A stretch of 64,000 bases of DNA, taken from assembly GCA_026315105.1 (NCBI GenBank), contig CM048750.1, forward strand, positions 168,048,549-168,112,548, read 5' to 3'. Of the stretch, positions 1 to 10,689 are shown one piece after another; within the stretch, counting starts at the first letter, position 1, and the number at the start of each line of letters is the position of its first letter. Position numbers and translations under genes: made by a program. Source of the DNA: Locusta migratoria. Lineage: Eukaryota > Arthropoda > Insecta > Orthoptera > Acrididae. Under the pieces are notes generated by a model that did not search any database, was not told the DNA's origin, and saw nothing but the letters and a program-made list of their open reading frames with translations.

Positions 1-960
1 ACTACTCACACATTATCATGTGATTTTCACAGAATATTTGAGCTAAGATTAGGGAAACATATAGGCATGATTTCATCAATATCAGATCTCGGAAAAAAAA
101 AGCAGCGCAATCTTAAGTGTTTTCAGTAACTGTCTGTTCATTTGTTAGAAATACCTAATCTCCTAAAGTAATTCACGGGTTTTCATGGAGCAACTTCGTT
201 TTTAACGACATTTATTTGCTAATTTTGGTACGTTTCACCATTTGTATCAAAAACATTGTGAAGATACATCGTTTCGGACAATTTTTACTTTCATTTGACA
301 TCTTGGGTAGGACAACTGAGTTTATTGACAGAGCGATCCAACAAGGATTCTATTTTACTGACTGAGGTCCGGCACCCTAAAAATCCATGATACACACAGG
401 CCCTCCTTCAACAACTGTTGCGAAGCTCGGGCATATAAGCTAGTTGTCAATATTTGTTGTTTGACCTTTACTCATTTTTGCGTTAACGTATATCTTTCTA
501 AAGGACGTGGAGCTATAAAAATCATTATAAATAACGTTAAATTAGGATCTTACAAATACACTTCCGTTTCTCACCCAAAACATCGCATTGATCATCAAAA
601 TAACACCCAAATGGCAATGGTCGCATTTCTTTTAAAGTACTTATCATTCTGTCATTACTAGCACAAAAGGCGACACATCTCCCATTCTGGGCACGTTGTT
701 CTGGCTTTCTGCTCCACTGCAACAAAGTTCATTGTTTATTGGTTTATTGTTTGGTTACTATTGTACAAGTCAGGCAATGAATCCGTTCCCTGACTAGTCT
801 AAATGAAAATATTTGGAATACACTTTGAATTTTACAACCTTCTGCCTCGGAATTGGCTGGCCACCGCCATTTACCTCTTTTGTGTGTGCACACCCTTAGT
901 ATACTACTAATTTACCTAGGCTTAGCCTCAGTAAATTACCCAATCCCCGCCCCCGCCCCC
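1..960. other. No gene seen; AT-rich sequence
   Basis: Only short stop-bounded frames occur here, with no recognisable domain, terminal repeat or tRNA-like promoter. I see nothing assignable. Confidence 0.5.
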
Positions 961-962
961 CA

Positions 963-1110
963 AGGGGCTCACGGTTCTTTCGTGAGTACATACGTGGCGG
1001 TCACGGGGTCCCGCAGTCTTCCTTCGTTCTTTACGTCCCTGACAGCATTTCATTTCCCCTCCCCTCTTTTCCTATCCTCACTCCTTCCCCTCCACACCGG
1101 GGAACTGATA
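963..1110. repeat. Pyrimidine-rich dispersed repeat (copy 1)
   Basis: It shares an ordered set of words with 16536-16690: CACGGTTCTTTCGT, then a CAGTC..CCTTC block, then CTATCCTCACTCCTTCCCCT. The second copy lies directly next to a CR1/L2-like LINE 3' end, so this may be a LINE-associated or SINE-associated fragment. The 90-aa frame across it is most likely a by-product. Confidence 0.55.
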
Positions 1111-1720
1111 ACCTTAGCAGTTTAGTCCCCCTATCCCAACCAAACCTAACCCCATTACCCAAGTCGCGCTTTCCGGCTCAGTTTTTTTAAAATTTTGAAT
1201 AAGAATTCTGTTCCATGTTGTGATTAGGCATCCTGGTGAATGATTTCTTTTTCAGCTAGCTCTAAACTTGAAAACAGAGTATTCCAACGCGAACTAAGAT
1301 CTGTGCTACGCATTTTATACTCAACATCGATATGTGTCATTATATCCATTAAATAAATTTTTCTGGCCTCGAAAAGTTTATGGTATGGATGAAATGCGTA
1401 AGGCCATTTGAATTATGAGCAATGTAAATAAAGATTTAAATGATTCGCATCAATCACAATAATTTCAGGGATTGGAGGTACTACGCATCTATAGTACCGT
1501 TAAGGAAAGAATGTGAATTATTCAGTGTTCTGGCATGCGAACTGAATTTTTCATTTATAACACATACTGAAAAATTTCTCCAGTAGACCTAACTAATTGG
1601 GTTATGAGCTGTCTTAAAAGTTGATTCCTCGTTAAATGACTCAGAGCTAGGGCCTTCCTGTTTTTGTGAGGTTGGAGGTGCTAACTAAGTGTCTCAAGTA
1701 TCACTCTGAAAGGCCTTTTC

Positions 1721-1920
1721 GCCGGCCGTGGTGGCCGAGGAGACTGAGGCGCTCCAGTCACGGTCTGTACGGCCACTACGGTCGGGGGTTCGAATCCCCC
1801 CTCGGGCATGGATATTTGTGCCGGTCTTAGTATAAGGTAGTTGATAAGTAGTCTGTAAGTTTAGGGACTGATGACCCCGTAGTTAAGTCCCATAAGCTTA
1901 ACAAACATTTGAACATTTTT
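1721..1920 (+). mobile_element. tRNA-derived SINE, main family (A)
   Basis: Complete 200-bp copy. The tRNA-like head carries a box A (GGTGGCCGAGG) and box B (GGTTCGAATCC) pol III promoter with a long variable arm, as in Leu/Ser-type tRNAs. The body ends in AACATTTGAACATTTTT. A perfect 14-bp TSD, TGAAAGGCCTTTTC, lies at 1707-1720 and 1921-1934. It needs LINE proteins in trans to move. Confidence 0.95.
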
Positions 1921-2235
1921 TGAAAGGCCTTTTCATTTCATGGCCGGTTTAAGGAATTTAAAAACCCCTGTTTGGTGCACGGAAGGTGACGGGCTGTCAC
2001 CATTTTTATTGGACCTTTATAAAGTAATTAGACCACGGAAGAAAGAATTTAAATCAGATTACAAAACCACTCACCCTGTGCAAGTGAAAGACAACCACAA
2101 CATCAGATGTCCGGTATTCGTAGACAATCTAGCGATACTATCGGGCAGCGGAATTACGGCTATCAAAGGCTCATGGAGGTACTCAATGAAGTCAGCGGAA
2201 TCACTAGGCTACAAATTTAATTCGAGAAAACCAAG

Positions 2236-2438
2236 CCGCGGTGGAGTAGCCGAGCGGTCTAAAGCGTCTCGCTGCGGAGCGCGCGGTTGCTCGCCGTGGA
2301 GGTTCGAGTCCTCCCTGGGGCATGGGTGTATGTGTTTGTCCTTCGGTTAGTTTACCTAGGTTTAAGTAGTTTGTAAGCTACGGACTGATGACCACGCAGT
2401 TTCGTCCGATAGATTTACAAACATTTGAACATTTTTTT
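2236..2438 (+). mobile_element. tRNA-derived SINE, second subfamily (A2)
   Basis: The head starts CGCGGTGGAGTAGCCGAGCG, which differs from family A. The body contains TTAGTTTACCTAGGTTTAAG, and the family tail AACATTTGAACATTT is present. The TSD AGAAAACCAAG lies at 2225-2235 and 2439-2449. The 136-aa frame at 1940-2350 runs into this SINE and is not a gene. Confidence 0.93.
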
Positions 2439-2632
2439 AGAAAACCAAGTTTATTTGCACTGGATTCAATATGTGTGGCGGAAGGTATGAGGCTCCATCA
2501 TCCCTGCTCCAGTTATTGAGGCCATCTGTATGTAATTGGTGGTGTAATGATTTAAAAGCGTTAAAATAATCAAATAATTGCCCAACAAAGCCAAATAAAC
2601 ACGTCATTTCACATTTGCAGTCACGTTTCAGT

Positions 2633-2889
2633 CTTCCAGTAACTTCACAGTGTGCAGCCGGATCCTGTCGTCATTCTGACACGATATTTCGACCTGGAAA
2701 CGTCCGGCTATCTTCAGGTGAGTAGCGAGTACTGAAGAGCCCAGGTGCAGAACCACTATAAATACCGCGACTGCACCTGGGCTCTTCAGTACTCGCTACT
2801 CACCTGAAGATAGCCGGACGTTTCCAGGCCGAAATATCGTGTCAGAATGACGACGGGATCCGGCCGCACACCCGAAAGTTAATGGAAGA
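2633..2889. repeat. Foldback 1: ~118-bp inverted repeat with hammerhead-like core
   Basis: Arms at 2633-2750 and 2771-2889 are near-perfect reverse complements around a 20-bp loop. Each arm carries, in opposite orientation, the order CTGAAGA, a GC-rich hairpin, then GAAATATC. On the plus strand these lie at 2804-2810, ~2813-2829 and 2831-2838. Hammerhead ribozymes are known in Penelope-like retroelements. Assignment to that group is inference. Confidence 0.75.
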
Positions 2890-3534
2890 AGAAATATACC
2901 GGGAAAATTTCAGAAGTCACTTTTAAGCCTACTTTCCATTTAATTCATTGATTTTTATAGAGTGTAATGCGTTAACGTCAAGTTGTATGTGAACTGGATA
3001 ATGCAGCTTTGTAGCTTTTAGAATAAATTACTAAATATATTTCCAGATCTTTCAGATAAGCATTCCTAACATCTGTGATAACAGTTTACACAGCCAAGAA
3101 AGTCACATAGGGCTCATTAAAATATTGTAAGGTGGATATTTATGTAAATGAATAATGAAGGTTTTATATTGCCATTTGCATTTCGCCTTTATTGGAGGAC
3201 ATAATCAGTGGCAATAATTTTTGGATGGTGATTTTATATTTAGTGCCGATTGATGACTTCAGGTTGTTTTCTCTCCAAATATATTCATTTTGACTCTTTT
3301 TTTACCACTTCACCACTACCGGCACTATACAGATGCCATTTTGTTCGTGTTGTGTTTTGTTTCGGGTGGTGTTGGCAACTGTTGAATGTATGATTGTCCT
3401 ACCTCTGTGTGTGTATTGTTTTCCAATGAAATTGCATAAAGAACTGCACCAGTAATTGATTAAAATTTTTCTTAATGACTCCTACTTGTGAAGGATATGG
3501 GAAATGTCCATCTCTTCCTTTCTCTCAGTTTCTC

Positions 3535-3562
3535 TCTCCCTTTCTCTCTCTCTCTCTCTCTC
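3535..3562. repeat. (TC)n microsatellite
   Basis: A CT-dinucleotide run within the loop of foldback 2. Confidence 0.95.
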
Positions 3563-3641
3563 TTCACGAGCAGGAGTCATGAAAAATTTTAAAAATCAAT
3601 AATTGATGCAGGTCTTTATGCAATTACATCGGAAAACCATA

Positions 3642-3642
<1 letters not shown>

Positions 3643-3690
<48 letters not shown>
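3643..3690. repeat. (AC)n microsatellite
   Basis: About 24 AC units. The minus-strand frame over it encodes a Cys-Val run and is an artefact. Confidence 0.97.
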
Positions 3691-4164
3691 GCTGACATAA
3701 AGCAAAGATAAGACAAACACACATTTAGCAGTTGGCAACACCACCGAAAACAAAAACAAGTCACAAACAAATTGGCATGTGCCCAGTACTGCTATTGGTG
3801 AAGTAGTAAAAACAAAAAACGCCAAGAGAATATAATTTGAAAGAAAACAACCTGGTCACCAAGCAGCACTAAATGTAAACCACCATCCACCAAATATTGT
3901 AAGTAATAACATAAAAATATCATTAGTTATACTTAGATAACGCACCAGAACTCTTTATAACATATAACACTAAAAAGGTAAAACACTAAATATTGAAAAA
4001 CATAATCATGTATATATTACAAGCCACTGATGATGCCTTCCAAATAAACGCGAAATGCATATGACAATATAAAACCTTCATAATTCAACTGCTTAGACGG
4101 TTTACATAGATATCAACAATATAGTATCTTGTGTCGTCGGGTTGCTGATCTGTGTACGGTAGGT

Positions 4165-4329
4165 ATTGATAAAACTCTTCTGGGTATTAGACCGCATCGT
4201 CAATGAGAAGATGGCCGCTTGCAATTGCGGCCGATACGTCGGTGAAATATTTGATATATTGACGATGCGGTCTAATACCCAGAAGAGTTTTATCAATAAT
4301 GACAACGGCCGCGGAAGCCTTCGTTTACA
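4165..4329. mobile_element. Foldback 3: 165-bp TSD-bounded element with hammerhead-like centre
   Basis: Perfect 40-bp inverted arms lie at 4165-4204 and 4258-4297. Between them are GAGAAGA (4205-4211), a 6-bp stem GGCCGC/GCGGCC (4213-4218 and 4227-4232) and GATACGTC (4233-4240), a variant of the CTGANGA/GAAACGTC arrangement. A perfect 14-bp direct repeat, TGTGTACGGTAGGT, at 4151-4164 and 4330-4343 marks it as a single insertion, and its length suggests target-primed retrotransposition. Confidence 0.8.
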
Positions 4330-4343
4330 TGTGTACGGTAGGT

Positions 4344-5046
4344 TCGGAAGGTGGGCCGTGGCTAGCAACGATTGTGGACAAGGTCTGCAACTGAAAGGAG
4401 CGATCAGTCCACATATATTTTTATTATAATTGAAGTTAATACTAGACTATTATGTGATGATTGTTGTTGCAAGGTCCTAAAGTAATATACAGTTCGCCTA
4501 TGATATCTTGTAGATTGCTACAGTCAGTAACATAGTTCCGAATTGAGCTAACGTAGACGGCTGGTTCATTGTACTTGCTCCGTTGACTTCTAGAGTGAAC
4601 GTAGTCCTACGCAATAGTCCTGTCGCGGCTGTCAGTGCGCCGGCATATCTTGGCGAGCCCTCTTCTTCTGATTGGCCGGCGCGCGGGACGAGGCAGAACT
4701 TGTAAAAATAAGTTAACGGCGCTGCTGTCGCGACACAATTTGAACCTTCGGCCGGCCGCCATGATAGTGGAAAGCGTCAGATAAACACGAGTGTTGTTAG
4801 GAGATAAACTGTGTATTAAATAGCTGCTGCAGTATATATACTCAGTTGGCAGTCATGTCTATGCATTTTGACTATTGAAGTATACATGAAGCACGATGGT
4901 GAAGAACTACTCAGCCTTTAACTGCACAAAACAGTTTAAGAGAGGAATAAAAAGAATGAATACTGCTGCCCAATTATATTTGTCAGGAATACAAGTAGCC
5001 CTTCTAGTTGTGTTCATAAATAGTTAACTTACTTAACAGGCTGTTA
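4344..5046. other. No gene seen
   Basis: Mixed-composition sequence between foldback 3 and the hAT element. No frame with a recognisable domain. Confidence 0.5.
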
Positions 5047-5054
5047 GTCTAGAG

Positions 5055-7778
5055 CAGGGCTGCACAAACACGGAAAACCGCACGCGAGCAAAGCGAGGTG
5101 CAGAGAGTGTTTGCACAGTGCATCGGTTCAACTCGGCATACTTCGCCTCAACTCGGCCTGCTGGGTGAGGCCGTCTCTGTATGCTGCCGAATGTGCTGCC
5201 AGACGGCTTAGTCAACATTGGATTAAGTAAGCACTAGACAATTACTACAATAATGGAAGCACCTGCTCAAAAAAAAAAAAAAAAAGCAAAAATTCCCGAA
5301 AGTCAATTAAACCGTAATGGGAACTCTCTTACTTTTTTGTTCGTTGTGACGATAAAGCCAAATGTCTAATCTGCGATATAGAAATTACGTGTGTCAGAAA
5401 ATCGTCTATTGAAAGACACTACAGCAAATTGCATTCAGAAAAGTATAATGATATCACAGGGGATGCCAGAGAGCAAGAATTAAGGAAGTTGAAAGCTATT
5501 GCAGAAGAGAATTCTGTATCTACAAACGAGGTTGGTACAAGTACTTTAGTATGTATATTTTGGTTAAAGGTCATGCGAAACGAAATAAAATTTGTTTACA
5601 TTCATCTCAAACGTGTATTACTTTTAGTTTTCCCCTCATATTATTTCTAACACGTCTTTTTTTTTCTCTAATTTAAAGAAGATGAGGGGTGCTGCGAAAG
5701 GACTCTCAGAGCTAGTTACAAAATTGCTCTACGTTTAGCAAGAGCTGAGAGGCCATTTATGGACGGGACATTAATAAAAAACATCAAGTTGGACGTAGTA
5801 GAGACAATGAATCCCACATAACTCCCGCGTACAGCAGAATACCACTTTCAATAATGACAATATCTCTGAGAATCAACGACATATCTGAGAATTTGCATGA
5901 ACAATTGGCAGCAAAAATTGAAAACTTCCTAGCGTACTCCATCGCAATTGATGAGTCCACGGATATTAATGAAACGGCTCAGTTAGAAAATTTTTTGCGT
6001 GGCGTTGACGACGACCTACATGTAACTGAAGAGCTCTTGGATATGATTTCTATGAAGGACACTGTTACAGTGGCGGATATCTTAGCAGCTGTTGAAATGG
6101 CAGCTGAAGGAGCAGGACTCCCTTGGGAAAAGCTCCTTTTCGTAACCACAGACGGGGCACCTGTAATGTGCGGTAAAGCAAACGGGTTTATTGGCCTACT
6201 GCGGAAAAAGTTTAACATGCCGAATTTACCTTCCATTCATTGTTTTGCATACCAGGAGACTCTTTGTCCAAACGTTATCGGTCTTCAAGAAGTGATGAAT
6301 GTAGTGGTGCGTATCGTCAACTACATTTGTTCTCATGGACTCATTCATCGTCAATTCAAAGAATTTTTGATTTGCTTGGAAGAGGAGTATCCAGATATTC
6401 CCTACTACGCTGAGGTGCGCTGGTTGAGCTAGGGAAAAGTGATTTCCCGAATTTTCGACTACGCCACACCGTGGCTCAGTTTGTGGAGACCAAAAGACCT
6501 CCGGAGCCACTTTTTCATGACCCTGGATGGGTAGCTGATTTGGGATTTTTGGTAGACATTATGGCTCTTCTAAATGATTTAAGTCTGAAACTCCAAAAAG
6601 AAAAAATCTCTTCAACGATATGATCAGCAAAATAAACGCTTTCCAATATAAACTGAAGCTCCTCAAAAACAACCTCTCAGAGAAAAATACGCAACACATT
6701 CCTGCGCTAGGTAAGCAAAATATAAATTGTACCTTTAATACTATAACCACTCTAATCAACATGGTACTATGTTTTTGTTTGACAGCATCTGTGCAGGAAG
6801 GAGCTCGCTTTGAAAAATACGTCGAGGTGCTACAATCCCTTGAAAATGCTTTTAACGGCCGATTCCAGGTAAATACTAACAGCAAAATAAAGGAGATTGC
6901 GTTACATATACAAGGGTGAAATTACATTAAAGGCAGTAGTACACAGTACATGTTTATTAAAACCTATCGCTTTTTGGTACTTCGAAACAACTACTTTCTT
7001 TACTTTCATTTATTAATATTGGTTTTGTTATTGTTTCAGGAAATTACCAACCTGCAGCTAATTGTCAATGTTTTTATGAAACCCTTATCGATGGATATTG
7101 AAAGTGCGCCTCCCGATTTACATTTAGAACTGACTGATTGGCAAACCGATGTTCACCGAAAGGATTTGTTTTACAACTCAAAATGTTTGTTCCAGTTCAA
7201 CCAGAATTTGTCGAAGGAAGAATTTCCCAAGTTACACGGAGAAGCTGCGAAGATTATTTCTATGTTTGGTTCCACATGTGTATGTGAAAGGTTTATTTCT
7301 GTTCTGCCTTGTTGGAAAACTAGATTGCGTGCAAGAACTTCTAATAGTAATTTAAAAAATGCTCTCAGAGTTGCTGTCAGCCGATCTCTTGTTCCAGATC
7401 TTAGTAGCATAATTGCAAAAAATAGTAATAATAAAAGCGAACATAGAAGAGATAACTTTGTGTTGAAAACAAATTTAAAATTGTGTCATTACAATTATTA
7501 CTATTATTTAAATCTCTTTTATACCGGTAATCGTGTTCCACAAAACTAAGCTCTCCGCCTAGTGTACATAAGTATTTGGCAATGAAGAAGAAAACAGAGT
7601 AAAAGTTTTGAAAAGGTCGAGACAGGCGGCGCGAGCGACGCAAGCTTAAGGAAAGAGAGAAGCAGCGCAAAGCCGAGTAGTGGGGGGGTGGGGTTTGCAC
7701 CCATCGTGAACACAGCGCAGCCGTCTTCTGCACTCTGCACTGTGCGATGCGCCGGTGCATGCACCTTGAGCGGCCCTG
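5055..7778 (+). mobile_element. Full-length hAT (Charlie/Ac-like) DNA transposon
   Basis: The left end begins CAGGGCTGCACAAAC at 5055, and the right end reads as CAGGGCCGCTCAAGG on the minus strand, ending at 7778. The 8-bp TSD GTCTAGAG lies at 5047-5054 and 7779-7786 and fits the hAT pattern with a TCTAGA core. The 2.7-kb interior encodes a GTF2IRD2/ZBED-like transposase, now broken by stops and frameshifts. The element is whole at the DNA level but cannot make its own transposase. Confidence 0.93.
5253..7549 (+). pseudogene. hAT transposase, GTF2IRD2/ZBED-like, decayed, spliced
   Basis: hAT transposases bind the element ends and cut and rejoin DNA with a DDE RNase-H-fold centre. A possible start lies at 5253, followed by an A-run that shifts frame. 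The first domain (~5313-5450) has CLIC then HYSKLH, a BED/ZBED-type zinc finger. The region 5854-6432 holds SIAIDESTD (first catalytic Asp), TTDGAPVMCGKANG (second Asp) and IHCFAYQETLC. The C-terminal block (7041-7430) holds the hAT dimerisation region with VCERFISV, where the Glu matches the third catalytic residue. Introns look preserved: a donor GGTAAGC near 6712 with acceptor TTTGACAG near 6785, and CAGGTAAAT near 6868 with TGTTTCAG ending at 7039. Stops at 6430-6432 and elsewhere break it. Not host-domesticated as far as I can see. Confidence 0.88.
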
Positions 7779-7786
7779 GTCTAGAG

Positions 7787-8755
7787 AATATATGATTGAA
7801 TCAAATAAATAACGGGGTTTTACAATATTGGCATCTCTTAAAAACTTTAGGCAGTACTGGTGGGCAGAAACTTCAAAAAGTTTCATTTTATGATTGTGTA
7901 AAATAACTTTTGGTAGGGGGAGGGGGGATGGGGAGGGAACACGAGATCAGTTGCTTCACTGCAGTTAGAATTTTTCTTTTTGAATTAATACTAGCAACTT
8001 TTCACACATAATTTAAAGGTCATATTCTTTACACATAGGTGTAAAACCTGAAAGGGGTTAGCTGAACTGTGTATAGTTACGAATATGAATGACGCATAGC
8101 CATACTGGATGCACATTGTGAAATTGAAACCAATGTCGATAGATGCTGACTTTTGAGCAGTTCACGCCAATGTAACGTATTTCGCTTACAACATTATGAA
8201 TGTTAATATTCGTGCTAGATATCCTAATGCTAATGTTTGATGCACTTAGTTAAGAAAACGTTCTGACATACTTCGTATTCTTAAAAGAATTTGGTAGTGC
8301 CTGGTTGTTGTATTCACAAGGTTAGACGCTATTTTACAGTTATGTATGTGATGGGATAACATTAGCTGTTTCAGGCAGCACTGTTTCTTTTTGTGAGGCT
8401 ACAGCAGGCACTCAAGCAAAGACGTTAAGTGTTGTGAAACTCTTCCGAAATTAATGTTTGTACAAAAGTTTCACCATCGTAAATTGTACCGAGAAGGTGC
8501 AGGAAAATCGTGTCTGACAATAAATTCCTTCATTTCCTCCACTTATAACATTAAAAAACTAAATGTTATAATTCTGCTTATTTAGAAAGAAGATACACTG
8601 TTGGCCGATTTCTACACTGTATGTGTAATAAATTTACACACAACGGTAGTTGCTGTATATTCAGAGAGTCTGAAGCTGTTTTGTAGTTATATATTTAAAT
8701 GAGACATAGTTTTCGCGACATCACTCGAATGAATACACCCTCTAATCAAAAGAGT
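7787..8755. other. No gene seen; AT-rich
   Basis: A short G-rich run lies at 7914-7937. Otherwise there is no recognisable frame or repeat. Confidence 0.5.
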
Positions 8756-8879
8756 GTTACGCACATTTAAAGTTCGCGTGGAAGTTTGCCACCATAATGG
8801 CCGACGGGGAGCTTTCCAATTTGTCAGCTGCTCGTGGTCGGCCGCTTACGGGACTGTAGAGGCTTGGAGGTACGAGACT

Positions 8880-9460
8880 TGAGGCACCCCCAGCGGTCGA
8901 AGCACTGTGACGTGACTTACCCGAAGCTATGGCTTGGAGAGCTATTTCAAGGTTGGAAGCGGGACAGAGGGAGGTGGCTGCAGCCATTGGAGAATCCCAA
9001 AGTGTAATTTCCAGAACTGGACGCGATTTCAGACAACACGAATTGTTACAAGAAGGCAAGGATAACATCAGCAAGAGATGCCTGTTATATCTGCTTAACA
9101 GTCCGTCGAGAGAGGAGTCTACATGCAACTCTACTACATTGCACCCTCCAAGTAGCAACAGGGTTGCGCAATATCGAGACAAACGGTCTGAAATCGCCTT
9201 GGGGATTGTGGTCCCTACGTACGCAAGGCCTATGGCTTGTGTCCCGTTAAAACCTCGACATCGACCCGCAGAACTGGACGGAGGAACATCAGGACTGGAG
9301 TCGTGACGAATGGCACTAAGCTCTGTTCATAGATGAGTAAATGTTTTGTGTTCAACCGGACAATCGTCGTTTCCTCGTCTGGAGAAAGTGTGGCACTCGG
9401 AAGAATCCTAATTATGGGCAGCATACTAACTGCTGCCGACACCATTCGTTCACCACTATC
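8880..9460 (+). pseudogene. Tc1-like transposase fragment, family 2, decayed
   Basis: The frame at 8929-9306 reads AISRLEAGQRE, AAAIGESQSVISRT, the N-terminal helix-turn-helix of a Tc1-like transposase. Further on it reads DWSRDEWH, a stop, then ALFIDE, matching the region around the first catalytic Asp of the DDE centre. Several stops and frame changes follow. No inverted terminus is visible on the left. At about 9460 it changes abruptly into a different Tc1 family. Confidence 0.75.
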
Positions 9461-9543
9461 ACCCTTGACGCTGAATCATAAACAGAAGCGCCTGCGATGA
9501 TGTACGCAACGACGAACCTGGGTGCACGAATGGCAAACGTTAT

Positions 9544-9545
<2 letters not shown>

Positions 9546-9585
<40 letters not shown>
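9546..9585. repeat. poly(T) tract
   Basis: About 40 uninterrupted T between the target-site sequence and the head of the SINE. Confidence 0.98.
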
Positions 9586-9587
<2 letters not shown>

Positions 9588-9786
9588 CGGCCGCGGTGGC
9601 CGAGGAGACTGAGGCGCTCCAGTCACGGTCTGCACGGCCACTACGGTCGGGGGTTCGAATCCCCCCTGGGGCATGGATATTTGTTCCGTCCTTAGTCTTA
9701 GTTAGTTCATAAGTAGTTTGTAAGTTTAGGGACTGATAGCCCCGTAGTTAAGTCCCATAGACTTTACAAACATTTGAACATTTTTT
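9586..9786 (+). mobile_element. SINE A inside Tc1
   Basis: Full-length family A copy. The likely TSD is CGTTATAATTTTTT before it and CGTTATTTTTT after it. A 40-base T run (9546-9585) lies directly before the SINE head, apparently an expansion of the T-rich target. Confidence 0.9.
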
Positions 9787-10073
9787 CGTTATTTTTTCGG
9801 TTGCACCCAGGTTCTGTTTATAGCATCATGATGGTCGCATCTGTGTTTGGTGACATTACGGTGGACGCACAATGGAAGCCTGTATTCGTCATAGCCATAA
9901 TGGCGTATCACCCAGCGTGATGGTATGGTGTACCATAGGTTACACGTCTCGGTCACCTCTTGTTCGCATCGACGGCACTTTGAACAGTGGCCGTTACATT
10001 TCAGATGTGTTACGACCTGTGGCTCTACCTTTCATTGGATCCCTGCGATACTCTACATTTCAGCAGGATAATG

Positions 10074-10271
10074 TTGTTCAAATGTTTGTAATTCTATCGG
10101 ACCAAACTGCGTGGTCATCAGTCCGTAGCTTACAAACTACTTAAACCTAGGTAAACTAACCGAAGGACAAACACATACATCCATGCCCCAGGGAGGACTC
10201 GAACCTCCACGGCGAGCAACCGCGCACTCCGCAGCGAGACGCTTTAGACCGCTCGGCTATTTCACCGCGGC
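10074..10271 (-). mobile_element. SINE A2 inside Tc1 transposase
   Basis: Minus-strand copy of subfamily A2. The perfect 14-bp TSD TCAGCAGGATAATG lies at 10060-10073 and 10272-10285. It interrupts the QQDNARPH catalytic block of the Tc1 frame, so it arrived after that Tc1 copy. Confidence 0.95.
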
Positions 10272-10689
10272 TCAGCAGGATAATGCACGACCACATTTGC
10301 AGGTCGTGTTTGGGCCTTTCTGGATACGGAAAATGTTCGACTGCTGCCCTGGCCAGCACATTCTCCAGATCTCGCTACAACTGAAAACGTATGGTCAATG
10401 GTGGCCGAGTAACTGGCTCGTCCAATACGCCAGTCACTATTCTTGATGAACTGTGGTATCGTGTTGAAACTGCATGGGCATCTGTACCTGTAAACACCAT
10501 CCAAGCTCTGTTTGACTCAATGTCCAAGCGTATCAAGGCCGTTATTTCGGCTAGAGATGGTTTTTCAGGGTACTGATTTCTCAGGATCTCTCAAATTGCG
10601 TGAAATTGTAAGCACTTATCAGTTCTAGTATAATATATTTGTCCATCTGTGTTTCTTGTGTAGCAATTCTAATGGTCAGTAGTGTAGTT

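Larger units (their letters stand above)
3151..4088. repeat. Foldback 2: ~0.94-kb inverted repeat with degenerate hammerhead-like core
   Basis: The left arm (~3151-3495) is the diverged reverse complement of ~3563-4088. Outer ends match (AATGAAGGTTTTATATTG and its complement), and so do inner ends around CTCCTACTTGTGAA. The centre holds TC and AC microsatellites. The right arm contains CTGATGA (4027-4033), a weak stem, then GAAA and the palindromic ATGCAT (4052-4060). The left arm holds the same motif inverted near 3190-3215. Confidence 0.7.
9461..10685 (+). pseudogene. Tc1-like transposon, family 1, 3' half with two SINE insertions
   Basis: This is the distal half of a Tc1-like element whose 5' end is represented by the separate copy at 26830. 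Coding blocks are GARMANV (before the first SINE), then GVSPSVMVWCTIGYTSRSPLVRI, then FQQDN and ARPHLQV (9872-10446), where QQDNARPH carries the second catalytic Asp, then the C-terminal LDELWYRVETAW. The right TIR is near 10660-10685 (GTAGCAATTCTAATGGTCAG). Two SINEs interrupt the frame at 9586-9786 and 10074-10271, and the flanking frame is otherwise continuous over the second. Not functional. Confidence 0.85.

Noticed and set aside
1940..2350. 136-aa frame as a gene
   Set aside because: Its last third is SINE A2 and the rest has no domain.
3616..3825. 69-aa frame rich in Cys-Val
   Set aside because: It is a translation of the AC microsatellite.
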